Assembly: GCF_032854445.1 (NCBI RefSeq)
Contig: NC_088301.1
Coordinates: 28,196,402 to 28,260,401, forward strand
DNA: 64,000 nucleotides
Origin: Liolophura sinensis
Lineage: Eukaryota > Mollusca > Polyplacophora > Chitonida > Chitonidae
Direction: 5' to 3'
Made by a program: the position numbers and the translations under genes. Shown piece after piece: positions 24,201 through 31,475 of the stretch (position 1 is its first letter; each line of letters opens with the position of its first letter). The notes beneath the pieces were generated by a model that saw nothing but the letters and a program-made list of their open reading frames with translations, ran no database searches and was not told the origin of the DNA.

Positions 24201-27200
24201 TACCGTTCGCTGAAAAGCGCCAGTCTTCCAAACTTATATGGGGAGAATATCTATACGTCATATGTGTGAAAGTTCGTCCGTAACTTGCTCAAAATATGTG
24301 GTTTACTACGGGCACTCCGCTTACCTAGACTCATAAAACTGCAATTGCATGAGTGAAAAAGTCCTGAGTATTTGATTAAAAGAATGATGATGATAAACAG
24401 AATTCAAGTAAATCAAATCACGTCCGATCAATCAATGGCTTCATTTCCTTACAGATTTGACTTCTTCGGCATTTACGTGGTGATGTTCCTAGAGATAATG
24501 AAGACTCTGCTACAGGTGTTATGTGTCTTCTCTATACTAATCGTAGCCTTTGGACTTTCCTTCTTCATGCTCATGGGAAACGAGGTTTGTGAAGTGCGGT
24601 CTACCGCCTCACAGTGTGCATTCCAATACGTTTATATTGACACTTCTGAAGGTAACCTGCAAGTTCTACCTGCCTGTGTTTGTGTTCGTGCTATAAAATA
24701 TTTAAATATAGGCTTCGTCAGATAGCCTTGAAATTATAGTGGTAAAAATTTACGGACAGACAAACGAACGAACGGATACAGGCGGATAGACGGGCATGCA
24801 CTGTCAGGAATTTCCGTTGACTAATACTAAAGTTGAAGAAAGAAAGTTCTACCAAGCATCAAAACCTTGAAGTTATGTGTCTGTCTATGTCGGACATTAG
24901 AGGATAACTAGATACTGTTGGACATTTTGTGGAACTTTCCAGGAAGTTTATCAAAGATACTCTGTCAGATTCTTGAGTGTTGTAGGCTTCAGTTCAGAGT
25001 GAAAACTAATTGACCACAATATCACGCATCAGACAAAGGTCATTCCCCCCCCCCCCCCCACACACACCTGGAAGCCTGGAAATGATTGCTGCAGGATGTA
25101 ATGGCAGGACATAACGGCAAATAATGGCATGACATAAGGCAAGTCTACAATACAGTTCCGTTATAAAAAAAAAGGTACAATGTAATACCTAACACTTTTG
25201 TCTTGTACCAAACAGTTGGCCCGTGTCGAAATTTTTTGTTTGGTACAGGACATTGTCCGTGTCCTGCTGCTCAATTCCAGGCTACATCGTATAAGGGTAA
25301 AATTCTAGACTATGATCTTACACAATTATGAATTTTTGCCGTTTAATTCAGTAAGTCCTTTATCATTGAGATGGCATGCTCGAAACTATCCACGGCTGGT
25401 TCAGCTGCAGGTCTGAATGTCGGAAGGTTGGAATGTTTGCCCTGGATTCTTGGCAAAGGCCGGTAATTTCCCCTCGGCACCCTATTCCCCTCACATCCAC
25501 ATATAAACGTAACCAACGTCACAGAAGTAAATCAAAATCTTCAGTGAACGTCACAGAATCTAAGAAATAGACCTTTTGAATGGCGTTTGATCACAGGAAG
25601 TGCTTGAAGTTTGACTACTTGACGTGCTGCTTTTTAGGATTATATTTGGACTTAAATCAAAATTTGATTTTAAGGCTTATTTTTTTTTTTTCTGGAAATT
25701 GAAACTTTGTCCACCGCAGTCAATGTTAGGATTATATATGGACTAATCGTAACAGTATATACTTCGAAGTTACCGCAGTGGGGTTCCTAAAATTTTGTAG
25801 TATTTTAAACAGAAATAAAGGCAAGTAATTAACATTATGCTTGTATGAATCTAGGGCCTATTGCACAAAGCCATTTCTGCCTTAATTCAAAATTTAAAAC
25901 TTCTTGACAAAGCTTAATTTAGGGTACTGGAAGTTGAAATTTGAACAGGTTTGTCTAACATTGATTAAGATGCACAAAATTTTAATTTCTAAAGCCGAAA
26001 AATAAGCTTTAAAAGCTTATTTCAAATTTTGACTTATGTCAGAAATAGATCCCATAGTTGGGAAGCACGTTTCGTCTTTCTTGGCAAGTCGTCTTTCACA
26101 AGTGTAATACACACAAAGCGAACAAGTGACATTAAAGTGGATGGCGTGGTTTGTAGGGAGTATGAAAGTGTGTCGTAAAAGTGTCGTTGACGGAAAACAG
26201 AAAACCGGAAGATAAATAAGTCGGTATAAAGTGAGTGGCTGTCGGCGTCCACAGTTAAAATAAATTTACATTTCGGGAACGTTTAGCTGTCAGCAAAAAG
26301 AAAGAAATCTGTGGAGAACTAGAAAAAACGTCCTTGTAAAGCTGTACCTTTTTGTTATCATTTTGTTATCTGAAGTCCCATAAAGTTACAGCTGAGCTGA
26401 AAGCTTCAATCGCGTATTCACGGTAGCCACAATATGGCTGACGTATTGCCGACGCTGTTATTAAGCCATAACCATTCACTGAACAAGCTGGCATGTTTGA
26501 TCAAGCTCTTGCCGGACCAGCTGCTGCTTGATGGAGGGAAGCAGAAGAAAGTATCTTATGCACGGTGGACTTTCTCCTCCCATAAGCGAAACTGCCATTG
26601 TGGGCGTTAAACGGAAACCAACTTTTAAAGGCAAAATTGAATCGAGGCTAATATGAGAGTTTCGAGTTTGAAAATGTTATTGCTAAATGTAAAAAGAGCC
26701 TTACTGTATCATGTGACTTGTCAAAAATATCAGGGGGAGTATTTGTGATTACATTTACGATGTCCAAGTGCTGTTGAATTACTTGCCAGTCGAATTCATT
26801 TATCAATATCGTTAATTCATTTGTTGATATCACCAATTCATTTATTGATAATTCATTTATTGATATTGATATATGTTACTATTTATCCATTAATCATTTA
26901 TTGATATCGATAAATCATATATTGATATCGATAAATCATTTATTGATATCGATAAATCATAAAGCATGATATAATCTCCATTTCATGGACTACAGCCGGG
27001 ATACTGGGTACAAAAGCTGTCCAACATGAACCTGTACGCCTTTGAAGAACACAAAAACCAGACAAAAATCCCAACTTTCACAATTATTCTTAAAAGCCGC
27101 TGTTATTTTATTCGGTTGTCTCATTAGCTATCTTTTATGGTATTACAACATTACCGTCCTATACATGTTACGCCTGTCCTCTCCCCTTGGTAAACATTGC

Positions 27201-30200
27201 TCCATCACTCATATCTATAAATTTAGGCAGTGAACCACGGTTCTTTCTTAATTAATCGAATTAAATGACATTCAATCCTTACAGCACTCTCGCGCCTACT
27301 CCACGCCTGGGCTTTCCTTGCTCAGAACGGCCATTATGATGTTAGAGCTGGACTACATGGATTCCTTCAACAGTCCTTACGTCGACCAAGATCCTTCAAC
27401 CCTTTATTTCAACAATTTAACTCTGGTCATGCTGGTTCTCTTCGTCTTACTCATGCCCATACTGCTAATGAATTTACTGGTAAGTCAAGGGTAGTGCCCA
27501 TACTGCTCATGAATTTACTGGTAAGTTAAGGGTAGTGCCCATACTGCTCATGAATTTACTGGTAAGTTAAGGGTAGTGCCCATACTGCGCTTGAATTTAC
27601 TGGTAAGTCAAGGGTAGTGCCCATACTGCTCATGAATTTACTGGTAAGTTAAGGGTAGTGCCCATACTGCTCATGAATTTACTGGTAAGTTAAGGGTAGT
27701 GCCCATACTGCTCTTGAATTTACTGGTAAGTCAAGGGTAGTGCCCATACTGCTCATGAATTTACTGGTAAGTGAAGGGTAGTGCCCATACTGCTCATGAA
27801 TTTACTGATAAGTGAAGGGTAGTGCCCATACTGCTCATGAATTTACTGGTAAGTCAAGGGTAGTGCCCATACTGCTCATGAATTTACTGGTAAGTTAAGG
27901 GTAGTGCCCATACTGCTCATGAATTTACGGGTAAGTGAAGGGTAGTGCCCATACTGCTCATGAATTTACTGGTAAGTGAAGGGTAGTGCCCATACTGCTC
28001 ATGAATTTACTGGTAAGTGAAGGGTAGTGCCCATACTGCTCATAAATTTACTGGTAAGTGAAGGGTAGTGCCCATATTGCTCATGAATTTACTGGTAAGT
28101 GAAGGGTAGTGCCCATACTGCTCATGAATTTACTGGTAAGTGAAGGGTAGTGCCCATACTGCTTATAAATTTACTGGTTAGTCAAGAGTAAAGTCTATAC
28201 TGCTTATGAATTTGCTGCTTATTTTCATAAGCCAAAAATAATGAATGTGGTGCTCATGGATATACTGGTAAGTCCCGTCCTAGCTGCTTACGCTACTTGT
28301 GAGTTTCCTGGTAAGTCACGAGTAATGCCGCCGTAGGTCTTCTGGTTTTGAATATACTTGTAAGTCTAGAATAATGTCACTAAAAATGCTCATGAATACA
28401 CTGGTTATTCTAAAGTAATGGCTATGCCTGTAATGGATTTACTGGGATGTGTAGAGTAATGTTCATACAACTTATGAATTTACTGCTAAGTTTAGTGTAG
28501 TGAAGATACCACATGTGAATTTACTGCTAAGTCTAGTGTAGTAAAGATACCACTTATGAATTCACTGGTAAGTCTAGTGTAGTGAAGATACCACTTATGA
28601 ATTCACTGGTAAGTCTAGTGTAGTGAAGTTACCACTTATGAATTCAGTGGTAAGTCTAGTTTAGTGAAGATACCACTTATGAATTCACTGGTAGGCCTAG
28701 TGTAGTGAAGATACCACTTATGAATTTACTGTTAAGTCTAGTGTAGTGAAGTTACCACTTATGAATGCAGTGGTAAGTCTAGTGTAGTGAAGTTACCACT
28801 TATGAATTTACTGGTAAGTCTAGTTGGTGCTTATGAATTTACTGGTAAGCCTAGATGGTGCTTATGAATTTACTGGTAAGCTTAGAATGTGCTTAAGAAT
28901 TTACTGGTAAGTCTAGATGACTTATGAATTTACTGGTAAGTCTAGATGGCTTATGAATGCACTGGTGAGCCTAGATGGTGCTTATGAATTTACTGGTAAG
29001 TCTAGATGATGCTTATGAATTTATTGGTAAGTCTAGATGGTGCTTATGAATTTACTGGTAAGCCCACGCTTGGTTCGTATGGATATACTTGTCTAGAGTT
29101 ATGTTAACAGTGTTCATGAATCTACCCATAAGTCTACACTGTTCCGCCCAATGAACATACATGTAAGTCTACTTGCCATCATTGAGTCAAGTCTACTCAT
29201 GCCAGTATTGATCACAGACCAAATGGTAAGTCCTCCCATACTAATTTTGGCTAAATGGTAAGTCCGTTTGCTTCTATGGCGCTCATGAACTTCTATGAGG
29301 AATTATCAAGACTTAGGCTTATAATGCTCATACATTTACTGTTTGATGACGATGCTCGTGTCTTGACGGGAAGACCCCCGTACTCATGCAGGCTTCCTCT
29401 CCGTTCGCGCGTCGGAAGGTCCCTCAGCAACCTACGGATGGTCGTGGGTTTCCCCGGAATCTGCACGAATTCCTCCCATCACAATGCTGGCTGTTGTCCT
29501 ATAAGTGAAATATTCTAGAGTACCGCGTAAAACACCAACCAAATAAATACATTAATCGTGACTGTTCATTTACACTATATCACCCTTAAGCTTAACAAAG
29601 GCCTAACAAGTTGCCAGTAGACAGGATTAAAATAGTATTTATTGTAAATGTTATCTATTTTGACTATCTAAGAAACTGTACCATTTAAGTGTAACATTGT
29701 CACATGTAACATATGTCATTATAATAAGGGGAAATCACTCTCACTAACCCTCTTTTCGTCTGTCTTCAGATTGGCTTGGCTGTAGGTGATATCGAGGCTG
29801 TGCAGAGAGACGCTCGCCTCAAAAGACTGGCTATGCAGGTGAGCTTTGCTTTGCATTGCATTGATGACATAGCTTTTCTTGTTTTCCACTGCATTGGGGA
29901 AAAGGTGCGTGCGACAGTCACATGAAGAACATACCATGAAAGCTGACCTTATTCATTATCTGAAAGTTTGATTCAGACGAGGATAGGGTTAAAACAGTTT
30001 AGTACATGGTTTAGTGGATGCTGATGTAGAAAATATCACCGTTTGGTATCAAGCGGATTGTTTTTAACGCATCGTTGCGTTTTACAGGTGGAACATCACA
30101 CTGACTTGGAACGTAAAATGCCTCAGAAAATCCTTGAGAAAGTGGACAAAGTGGAGTACACTGTTCATCCCAACTGCGGCCAGCAAATGATGATAGGTGT

Positions 30201-31475
30201 AAGTATCCGGCCGACATTTATATACCTCTCTCAGATAACTATGTCGGATAGTTCTGTGGTACAAAGCCATATCTGTGATAATCAGACTTCACATTTTCAA
30301 CACAGTCATGTCGCTATATGTGGAAAAGTGGCCGAAAACTACCCGTGGTGTCTAGACAATGGGAGATGTTCAACTAGCTTAAAATGCCAGACAAGGTGTT
30401 GTGTTGTGATTATGCGGTCTACCATGCCGTATTGTCAGATCGTTGAGAATTTCGAATACTTTATAACACATTTTCGATAGAAAGGAAGGTCGTATTTGGT
30501 TCACAAGACTAATAATTCGCCTTCATTTTATCATATTGTTTACATGTGCAATCCATGAGCTAACGATGCATTGCGGAAATCTTTACGCTCCCTTTACAGT
30601 TTTCTTAATTTTCGAGAAATATCGGAACGAACAGAAATATCTGCTATTTTTTTTTATAACAGTGTATGACAAATTGGCTAAACTCTTGTGATGTCAGCGT
30701 AAGTTACATGGATTAGGGTTTCGATTGTTACAGTTACTGTTGAGGGTCACTTCCGTGTCTGACGAGCATCCAATGGACGATAACAGTTCCTGCAGGGGAG
30801 GGTCGTTTGTCAGTAACTCTCGTCTGTACGAGGAAATGTACAAACAGAAACAAAGGTGAGAACCACATCTTAGCGAGAAATAGTGACACCATATCAGTAT
30901 TTATTGACTGAAAACTGTCTAGAGATGGTTTTGCATTTACATTTGGACTTTTGTTTGAACTTTTTCTTTTCAAATTGTTTCTATTCACAATCTAGGCATC
31001 TAGGAGAAAAAAGTATTTCCATATAATTTATAAAGCATGGCTGTTAAGTCAATATATTGCTGAAATTTGTTTACGTAATACACTGATATCTTTTTAACAT
31101 TTTTTATTGAAATGACGTTAAATTAAGAGCTTCGTAATTTGATATTTTGAATTGGTTATACAAACCGTTAAACTTAAGTCCTCCACACTAAAATCACGTG
31201 ATATACATTTCTGTCGTCTGCGCAGGATGAAGGATATGTCGAGTATGATGAGTAAGCAGAGCGACCTGCTCAGAATGATCGTTCAGAAAATGGACATCAA
31301 TATGGAGGACGATTTCCGCGACGAGGGATCTTCTACTTCAGATAGTTTGGAGAGCCTCAAATCTAGCGTCGGTTTCGCCAAAAATCCCTCCTGGACCAAA
31401 CCTGCCAATGTCTTTAAGCAGTCAGCGGTCATCTCAAAATGGAAGAAAGATATGAATAAACACCCTAAATCTTAA
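3000..31475 (+). CDS. TRPA1: TRPA1-type cation channel gene, 26 exons (whole gene span)
   Basis: Transient receptor potential channel of the ankyrin (TRPA) class, a plasma-membrane non-selective cation channel for chemical and thermal nociception. Spliced length is about 1,180 codons (human TRPA1 1,119). Order: N-terminal tail, about 14-16 ankyrin repeats (exons 2-13), pre-S1 linker (14-17), S1 (18), S2 (19), S3-S4 (20), S5 (21), pore helix, filter and S6 (22), TRP-like helix (23), C-terminal coiled-coil region (24-26). Family signatures seen: NFKYLQCP, HPVC..FLKMKW, FGLSFFML, MNLL|IGLAVGDI, RLKRLAMQ. Exon phases chain correctly except for indels in exons 7-9, which break translation as given (see findings). 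Identity as TRPA is secure; orthology to TRPA1 rather than another TRPA is inferred from the electrophile residues and the tail. Confidence 0.95.
5315..5722 (-). other. 135-codon open frame in TRPA1 intron 1, unrecognised
   Basis: Cys-rich middle (SSLGHCTDLENNLCLNCSHI) and a hydrophobic/basic end. Longest non-repeat open frame not explained by a known gene on this side. No splice or family support; may be chance. Confidence 0.12.
6279..6440 (+). CDS. Small ORF or alternative first exon, 53 codons
   Basis: ATG in good context (ACCATGG) opens MDPTVPIPVQSVQNETDGER and a basic tail ending at TAA. A consensus donor (GACG|GTGAGC at 6330/6331, phase 1) lies inside it. It sits in TRPA1 intron 1, 0.7 kb before exon 2. 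The phase does not fit exon 2's normal acceptor. Unrecognised; could be a separate or alternative 5' exon. Confidence 0.25.
   Translation: MDPTVPIPVQSVQNETDGERLEQVRKPVKKLCQRRMFKILEVCRENKRHFHLH
7017..7173 (+). CDS. TRPA1: TRPA1 exon 2, first ankyrin repeats
   Basis: Acceptor TACCAG, donor GAG|GTAGGT, phase 0 in and 1 out. It encodes IAAKGDIQEFERLYEL and then an ankyrin repeat, VQDLKGFGVLHHAAAKGK. The open frame continuing on both sides is intron read-through. Confidence 0.85.
8276..8376 (+). mobile_element. SINE fragment, main family
   Basis: Central and 3' domain (CAACCTGCGGATGGTCGTAG, ACCATAATGCTGGCCGCCG, TATAAGTGAAATATTC) without head or tail. TRPA1 intron 2. Confidence 0.8.
8690..8812 (+). 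repeat. 21-bp minisatellite, about 6 units
   Basis: Unit close to GTACTCCACGGTGAAAATAA plus T, imperfect. The open frames across it (repeating GENNVL) exist only because 21 is a multiple of three. TRPA1 intron 2. Confidence 0.85.
9336..10970 (+). repeat. 54-55-bp satellite, about 30 units
   Basis: Unit has TTTCATTCCACTGACACCAA, TTACTACTGAATGTATGGCG, TGAACAACGTTCAG. Units differ by scattered variants (AACAGCG, CTGAAACC, AATTTATGGCTTG) that recur in blocks. TRPA1 intron 2. Open frames within it are not genes. Confidence 0.97.
11582..11757 (+). CDS. TRPA1: TRPA1 exon 3, ankyrin repeats
   Basis: The acceptor follows a pyrimidine tract (CTTTTTCTCTTGAAG). The leading AC completes the split Asp codon from exon 2. 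It contains two ankyrin repeats (DCRGNTPLHTAVENKQMAS and the following LTPLILAIDLGYVDVVE). Donor GAG|GTGAGC, phase 0 out. Confidence 0.9.
12991..13100 (+). mobile_element. SINE fragment, main family
   Basis: TTTCCTCTCCGGTCATACGT, GCAACCTGCGGATGG, CACCAGAATGCTGGCTACAG. Diverged, no tail. TRPA1 intron 3. Confidence 0.75.
13195..13405 (+). repeat. Dispersed repeat copy (non-SINE family)
   Basis: GGCAAATGGTCACACGTAAC, TTCTTGTCAACTGACCTCA, GTTCATGTAAATG, GCAGTGATATTAA. The same blocks, in the same order, occur at 48680-48870 and, partly, at 56570-56720. TRPA1 intron 3. Confidence 0.55.
13757..13864 (+). CDS. TRPA1: TRPA1 exon 4, ankyrin repeat
   Basis: Acceptor CTACAG, donor CTG|GTGAGA, 36 codons, phase 0 both ends. 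It reads ALLKHKEVNPEDRGENGS followed by TPLHYAANKDEPECARLL, a standard ankyrin helix pair. Confidence 0.9.
14191..14299 (+). CDS. TRPA1: TRPA1 exon 5, ankyrin repeat
   Basis: Acceptor CTCCAG, donor AATG|GTAAGA, phase 0 in and 1 out. It reads LANGAKPCTKCNNGFYPIHV then AAYHASAKTMDVLLEN, matching the TRPA1 repeat with the CxxC finger. Confidence 0.9.
14645..14742 (+). CDS. TRPA1: TRPA1 exon 6, ankyrin linker and repeat
   Basis: Acceptor GGCAG, donor AAG|GTATAC, phase 1 in and 0 out. It encodes GEAMGYTRTQMLSFSDKES then NNPLHAAVNSGDLK. The GYTR segment has a direct counterpart in vertebrate TRPA1, which helps separate this gene from other ankyrin proteins. Confidence 0.9.
15132..15178 (+). CDS. 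TRPA1: TRPA1 exon 7, frame-disrupted ankyrin exon
   Basis: Acceptor CTCCTAG, donor CAA|GTAAGT, 47 nt. It enters in phase 0 as AVRVCL and then the family match jumps frame: from 15146 the other frame reads SGAGASVDAQQ, a typical ankyrin finger, while the in-phase reading is AQERPLMLN. The exon is one base short (or four, if one GTCT unit of the GTCTGTCT tract near 15141-15148 was lost) of a whole number of codons. Confidence 0.75.
15313..15510 (+). repeat. About 46-50-bp tandem repeat, 4 units
   Basis: Unit contains AAAGCACAAACGTTT, ATGTATGTCTTTGTTAGCTT, GTTATATGT. TRPA1 intron 7, between the two first frame-disrupted exons. Confidence 0.9.
15769..15959 (+). CDS. TRPA1: TRPA1 exon 8, ankyrin repeats with two +1 frameshifts
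   Basis: Acceptor AAACAG, donor AAT|GTAAGC, 191 nt where 189 would keep phase 0 at both ends. ADKST, then (extra A at 15783-15784) PIHYAASQGALEMIELMFEM, then an extra base between about 15848 and 15858, then KAVNIKDSLGMTPLHRAAIF and NHEPVVRCLLQN. All parts match TRPA1 in order, but in different frames. Confidence 0.8.
16517..16715 (+). CDS. TRPA1: TRPA1 exon 9, ankyrin repeats with one +1 frameshift
   Basis: Acceptor AAACAG, donor AAG|GTAAGC, 199 nt where 198 is expected for phase 0/0. GADINVADNQSRTPLMVA is followed by an extra G in the run at 16570-16572, which brings a TAA at 16574-16576. The shifted frame then continues the family match as AKGAWNTVSYLLKAGALINL and NRNFLHLAI. Confidence 0.85.
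17108..17246 (+). mobile_element. SINE, main family, 5' truncated
   Basis: Starts at AACCTGCGGATGGTCGTGGG and ends with ACACCAATGAATAAATAAAT. TRPA1 intron 9. Confidence 0.85.
17401..17564 (+). CDS. TRPA1: TRPA1 exon 10, ankyrin repeats
   Basis: Strong acceptor (T-run then CAG), donor CCAG|GTAATC, phase 0 in and 2 out. It reads NVKNLLNEKDDLGCTPLHYA and then QKQSPFHFAA. Fully open. Confidence 0.92.
18161..18325 (+). CDS. TRPA1: TRPA1 exon 11, ankyrin repeats
   Basis: Acceptor TACTTAG, donor CACAA|GTAAGC, phase 2/2. It reads RYGRYNTCRRLLDSEQGA and then DSDGRSALHIASQHGHIKVV, SLLMQRGAAVH. Fully open. Confidence 0.93.
18775..18890 (+). mobile_element. SINE, main family, 5' truncated
   Basis: GTTGTGGGTTTCCCC, CTAGCCGCCGTCGTGTAAGT, GTCAAATAAATAAA tail. 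TRPA1 intron 11. Confidence 0.8.
18968..19082 (+). CDS. TRPA1: TRPA1 exon 12, ankyrin repeat
   Basis: Acceptor CTTTCAG, donor GGC|GTAAGT, phase 2 in and 0 out. It encodes DFNGNCPLHLAATNGYTQTM and RLLLSVHSNLLDSKNREG. The GYTQTM motif is shared with vertebrate TRPA1. Confidence 0.93.
19381..19547 (+). CDS. TRPA1: TRPA1 exon 13, last ankyrin repeats
   Basis: Acceptor CATCTAG, donor ACAG|GTAAAA, phase 0 in and 2 out. It reads DTSLHLAAKENQTAAITLLL and FFDHILNSRNSDAAMAVVTH. This is the end of the ankyrin domain before the cysteine linker. Confidence 0.93.
20097..20181 (+). CDS. TRPA1: TRPA1 exon 14, pre-S1 linker
   Basis: Acceptor TTTTAG, donor CCTT|GTAAGA, phase 2 in and 0 out. It reads RWREIMELCSTTYRCPIIGL and IQQLPEIAL. 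The Cys in RCPI aligns with human Cys621. The position of human Cys633 is Ile here. Confidence 0.92.
20849..20908 (+). CDS. TRPA1: TRPA1 exon 15, pre-S1 linker
   Basis: Acceptor TTCCAG, donor TCG|GTAAGG, 20 codons, phase 0/0. It reads VVLDRCQTFSEHDRNHKNFS. The Cys in LDRC aligns with human Cys641. The Cys651 position is not conserved. Confidence 0.9.
21226..21321 (+). CDS. TRPA1: TRPA1 exon 16, pre-S1 linker with NFKYLQCP motif
   Basis: Acceptor TTTCAG, donor AAT|GTGAGT, 32 codons, phase 0/0. It begins VTYNFKYLQCPIAYI, a hallmark of TRPA1; the Cys aligns with human Cys665. The longer open frames across it are read-through. Confidence 0.95.
21688..21900 (+). mobile_element. SINE-like relic, second family
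   Basis: GAGGACCACTTTGTCTTCCG, GTCAGTAACTTGCCAG, CACAAATAAAACTGACCACC and an (AAAT)n tail. It lies in TRPA1 intron 16. It shares blocks with the copies near 640 and 45075. Confidence 0.4.
22028..22098 (+). CDS. TRPA1: TRPA1 exon 17, pre-S1 helix
   Basis: Acceptor TTTCAG, donor AAATG|GTAAGC, phase 0 in and 2 out. It reads AMVKFGRVDCLAHPVCVNFL and KMKW. The Lys before Trp aligns with human Lys710, used with the cysteines in electrophile sensing. Confidence 0.94.
22342..22504 (+). CDS. TRPA1: TRPA1 exon 18, S1 and S1-S2 loop
   Basis: Acceptor GATTCAG, donor CCC|GTAAGA, phase 2 in and 0 out. It contains the hydrophobic S1 helix (FHFFNLAIYLIFLGLLTRFV) and then an extracellular loop with an N-glycosylation motif (NLT, also NRS). 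Confidence 0.93.
23057..23146 (+). CDS. TRPA1: TRPA1 exon 19, S2
   Basis: Acceptor TTGGCAG, donor CAG|GTATGC, 30 codons, phase 0/0. It reads ITAASIVSLYIIVIFSIINM then IKEIAQMIHQ, matching the S2 helix and the GQIFQQ-type end of the vertebrate protein. Confidence 0.92.
23642..23811 (+). CDS. TRPA1: TRPA1 exon 20, S3-S4
   Basis: Acceptor TTTGCAG, donor CAAAG|GTGAGT, phase 0 in and 2 out. It has KKRYFLDQSNLMEWGLYVTT, the QWEAG motif, and LAWFNLLLYLQR of S4. Confidence 0.95.
24455..24584 (+). CDS. TRPA1: TRPA1 exon 21, S4-S5 linker and S5
   Basis: Acceptor CTTACAG, donor GAG|GTTTGT, phase 2 in and 0 out. It reads FDFFGIYVVMFLEIMKTLLQ then the S5 helix with AFGLSFFMLMG. The open frame beyond the donor is intron. 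Confidence 0.95.
26434..26610 (+). CDS. Small ORF, 58 codons, in TRPA1 intron 21
   Basis: Opens ATATGGCTG and reads MADVLPTLLLSHNHSLNKLA then CLIKLLPDQLLLDGGKQKKV. Base composition is less AT-rich than its surroundings. No family recognised. It could be an unspliced small gene, a retrocopy fragment or a first exon (GTATCT after QKK is a possible donor). Confidence 0.25.
   Translation: MADVLPTLLLSHNHSLNKLACLIKLLPDQLLLDGGKQKKVSYARWTFSSHKRNCHCGR
26860..26965 (+). repeat. About 20-bp AT-rich tandem repeat with palindromic core
   Basis: Units of TATTGATATCGATAAATCAT, three good copies plus decayed ones upstream from about 26800. GATATC and ATCGAT palindromes overlap. TRPA1 intron 21. Confidence 0.85.
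27285..27479 (+). CDS. TRPA1: TRPA1 exon 22, pore helix, selectivity filter and S6
   Basis: Acceptor CTTACAG, donor CTG|GTAAGT, 65 codons, phase 0/0. The pore helix (GLSLLRTAIMMLELDYMDSF) lacks the glycine that normally precedes the acidic filter residue in TRPA channels. S6 ends MPILLMNLL. The last ~24 bases with the donor are the seed unit of the following tandem array. Confidence 0.95.
27456..28165 (+). repeat. 41-bp minisatellite made of exon end plus 5' splice site, young part
   Basis: About 17 units. Each holds CCCATACTGCTCATGAATTT, ACTG and then GTAAGT plus AAGGGTAGTG. The first unit is the real end of TRPA1 exon 22 (coding PILLMNLL) and its donor. The copies nearest the exon are nearly identical to it. 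Every unit repeats a usable GTAAGT donor. Confidence 0.97.
28166..29060 (+). repeat. Decayed continuation of the splice-donor array
   Basis: Units drift to about 41 bp (CTTATGAATTCACTG|GTAAGTCTAG, AAGATACCA) and then about 31 bp (GATGGTGCTTATGAATTTAC). ATGAATTTACTG|GTAAGT stays best conserved while the spacer changes. Decay increases with distance from exon 22. Isolated relics reach about 29260. Confidence 0.9.
29378..29552 (+). mobile_element. SINE, main family, partial
   Basis: TGCAGGCTTCCTCTCCG, CAACCTACGGATGGTCGTGG, GTAAAACACCAACCAAATAA. TRPA1 intron 22, just after the splice-donor array. Confidence 0.85.
29770..29838 (+). CDS. TRPA1: TRPA1 exon 23, TRP-like helix
   Basis: Acceptor CTTCAG, donor CAG|GTGAGC, 23 codons, phase 0/0. 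It reads IGLAVGDIEAVQRDARLKRL then AMQ, near-identical to the family. It joins exon 22 as MNLL|IGLAVGDI. Confidence 0.96.
30088..30198 (+). CDS. TRPA1: TRPA1 exon 24, proximal C-terminus
   Basis: Acceptor TTACAG, donor GGT|GTAAGT, 37 codons, phase 0/0. It reads VEHHTDLERKMPQKILEKVD, matching the linker after the TRP-like helix. Confidence 0.93.
30734..30855 (+). CDS. TRPA1: TRPA1 exon 25, C-terminal linker
   Basis: Acceptor TTACAG, donor CAAAG|GTGAGA, phase 0 in and 2 out. A Ser-rich variable segment (VSDEHPMDDNSSCRGGS) is followed by the start of the coiled coil (LYEEMYKQKQR). Confidence 0.88.
31226..31475 (+). CDS. TRPA1: TRPA1 exon 26, coiled coil and C-terminus
   Basis: Acceptor GCGCAG, phase 2 in, TAA stop at 31473-31475. 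The coiled coil includes LLRMIVQKMDINMED, matching LIIQKMEI of vertebrate TRPA1; an acidic/Ser stretch and a basic tail follow. No clear AATAAA was seen in the next 1.5 kb. Confidence 0.93.

Noticed and set aside
25850-26040. Possible MITE or inverted repeat (AAGCTTTAAAAGCTT)
   Set aside because: Only short AT-rich palindromes; no terminal inverted repeats or target duplication visible.
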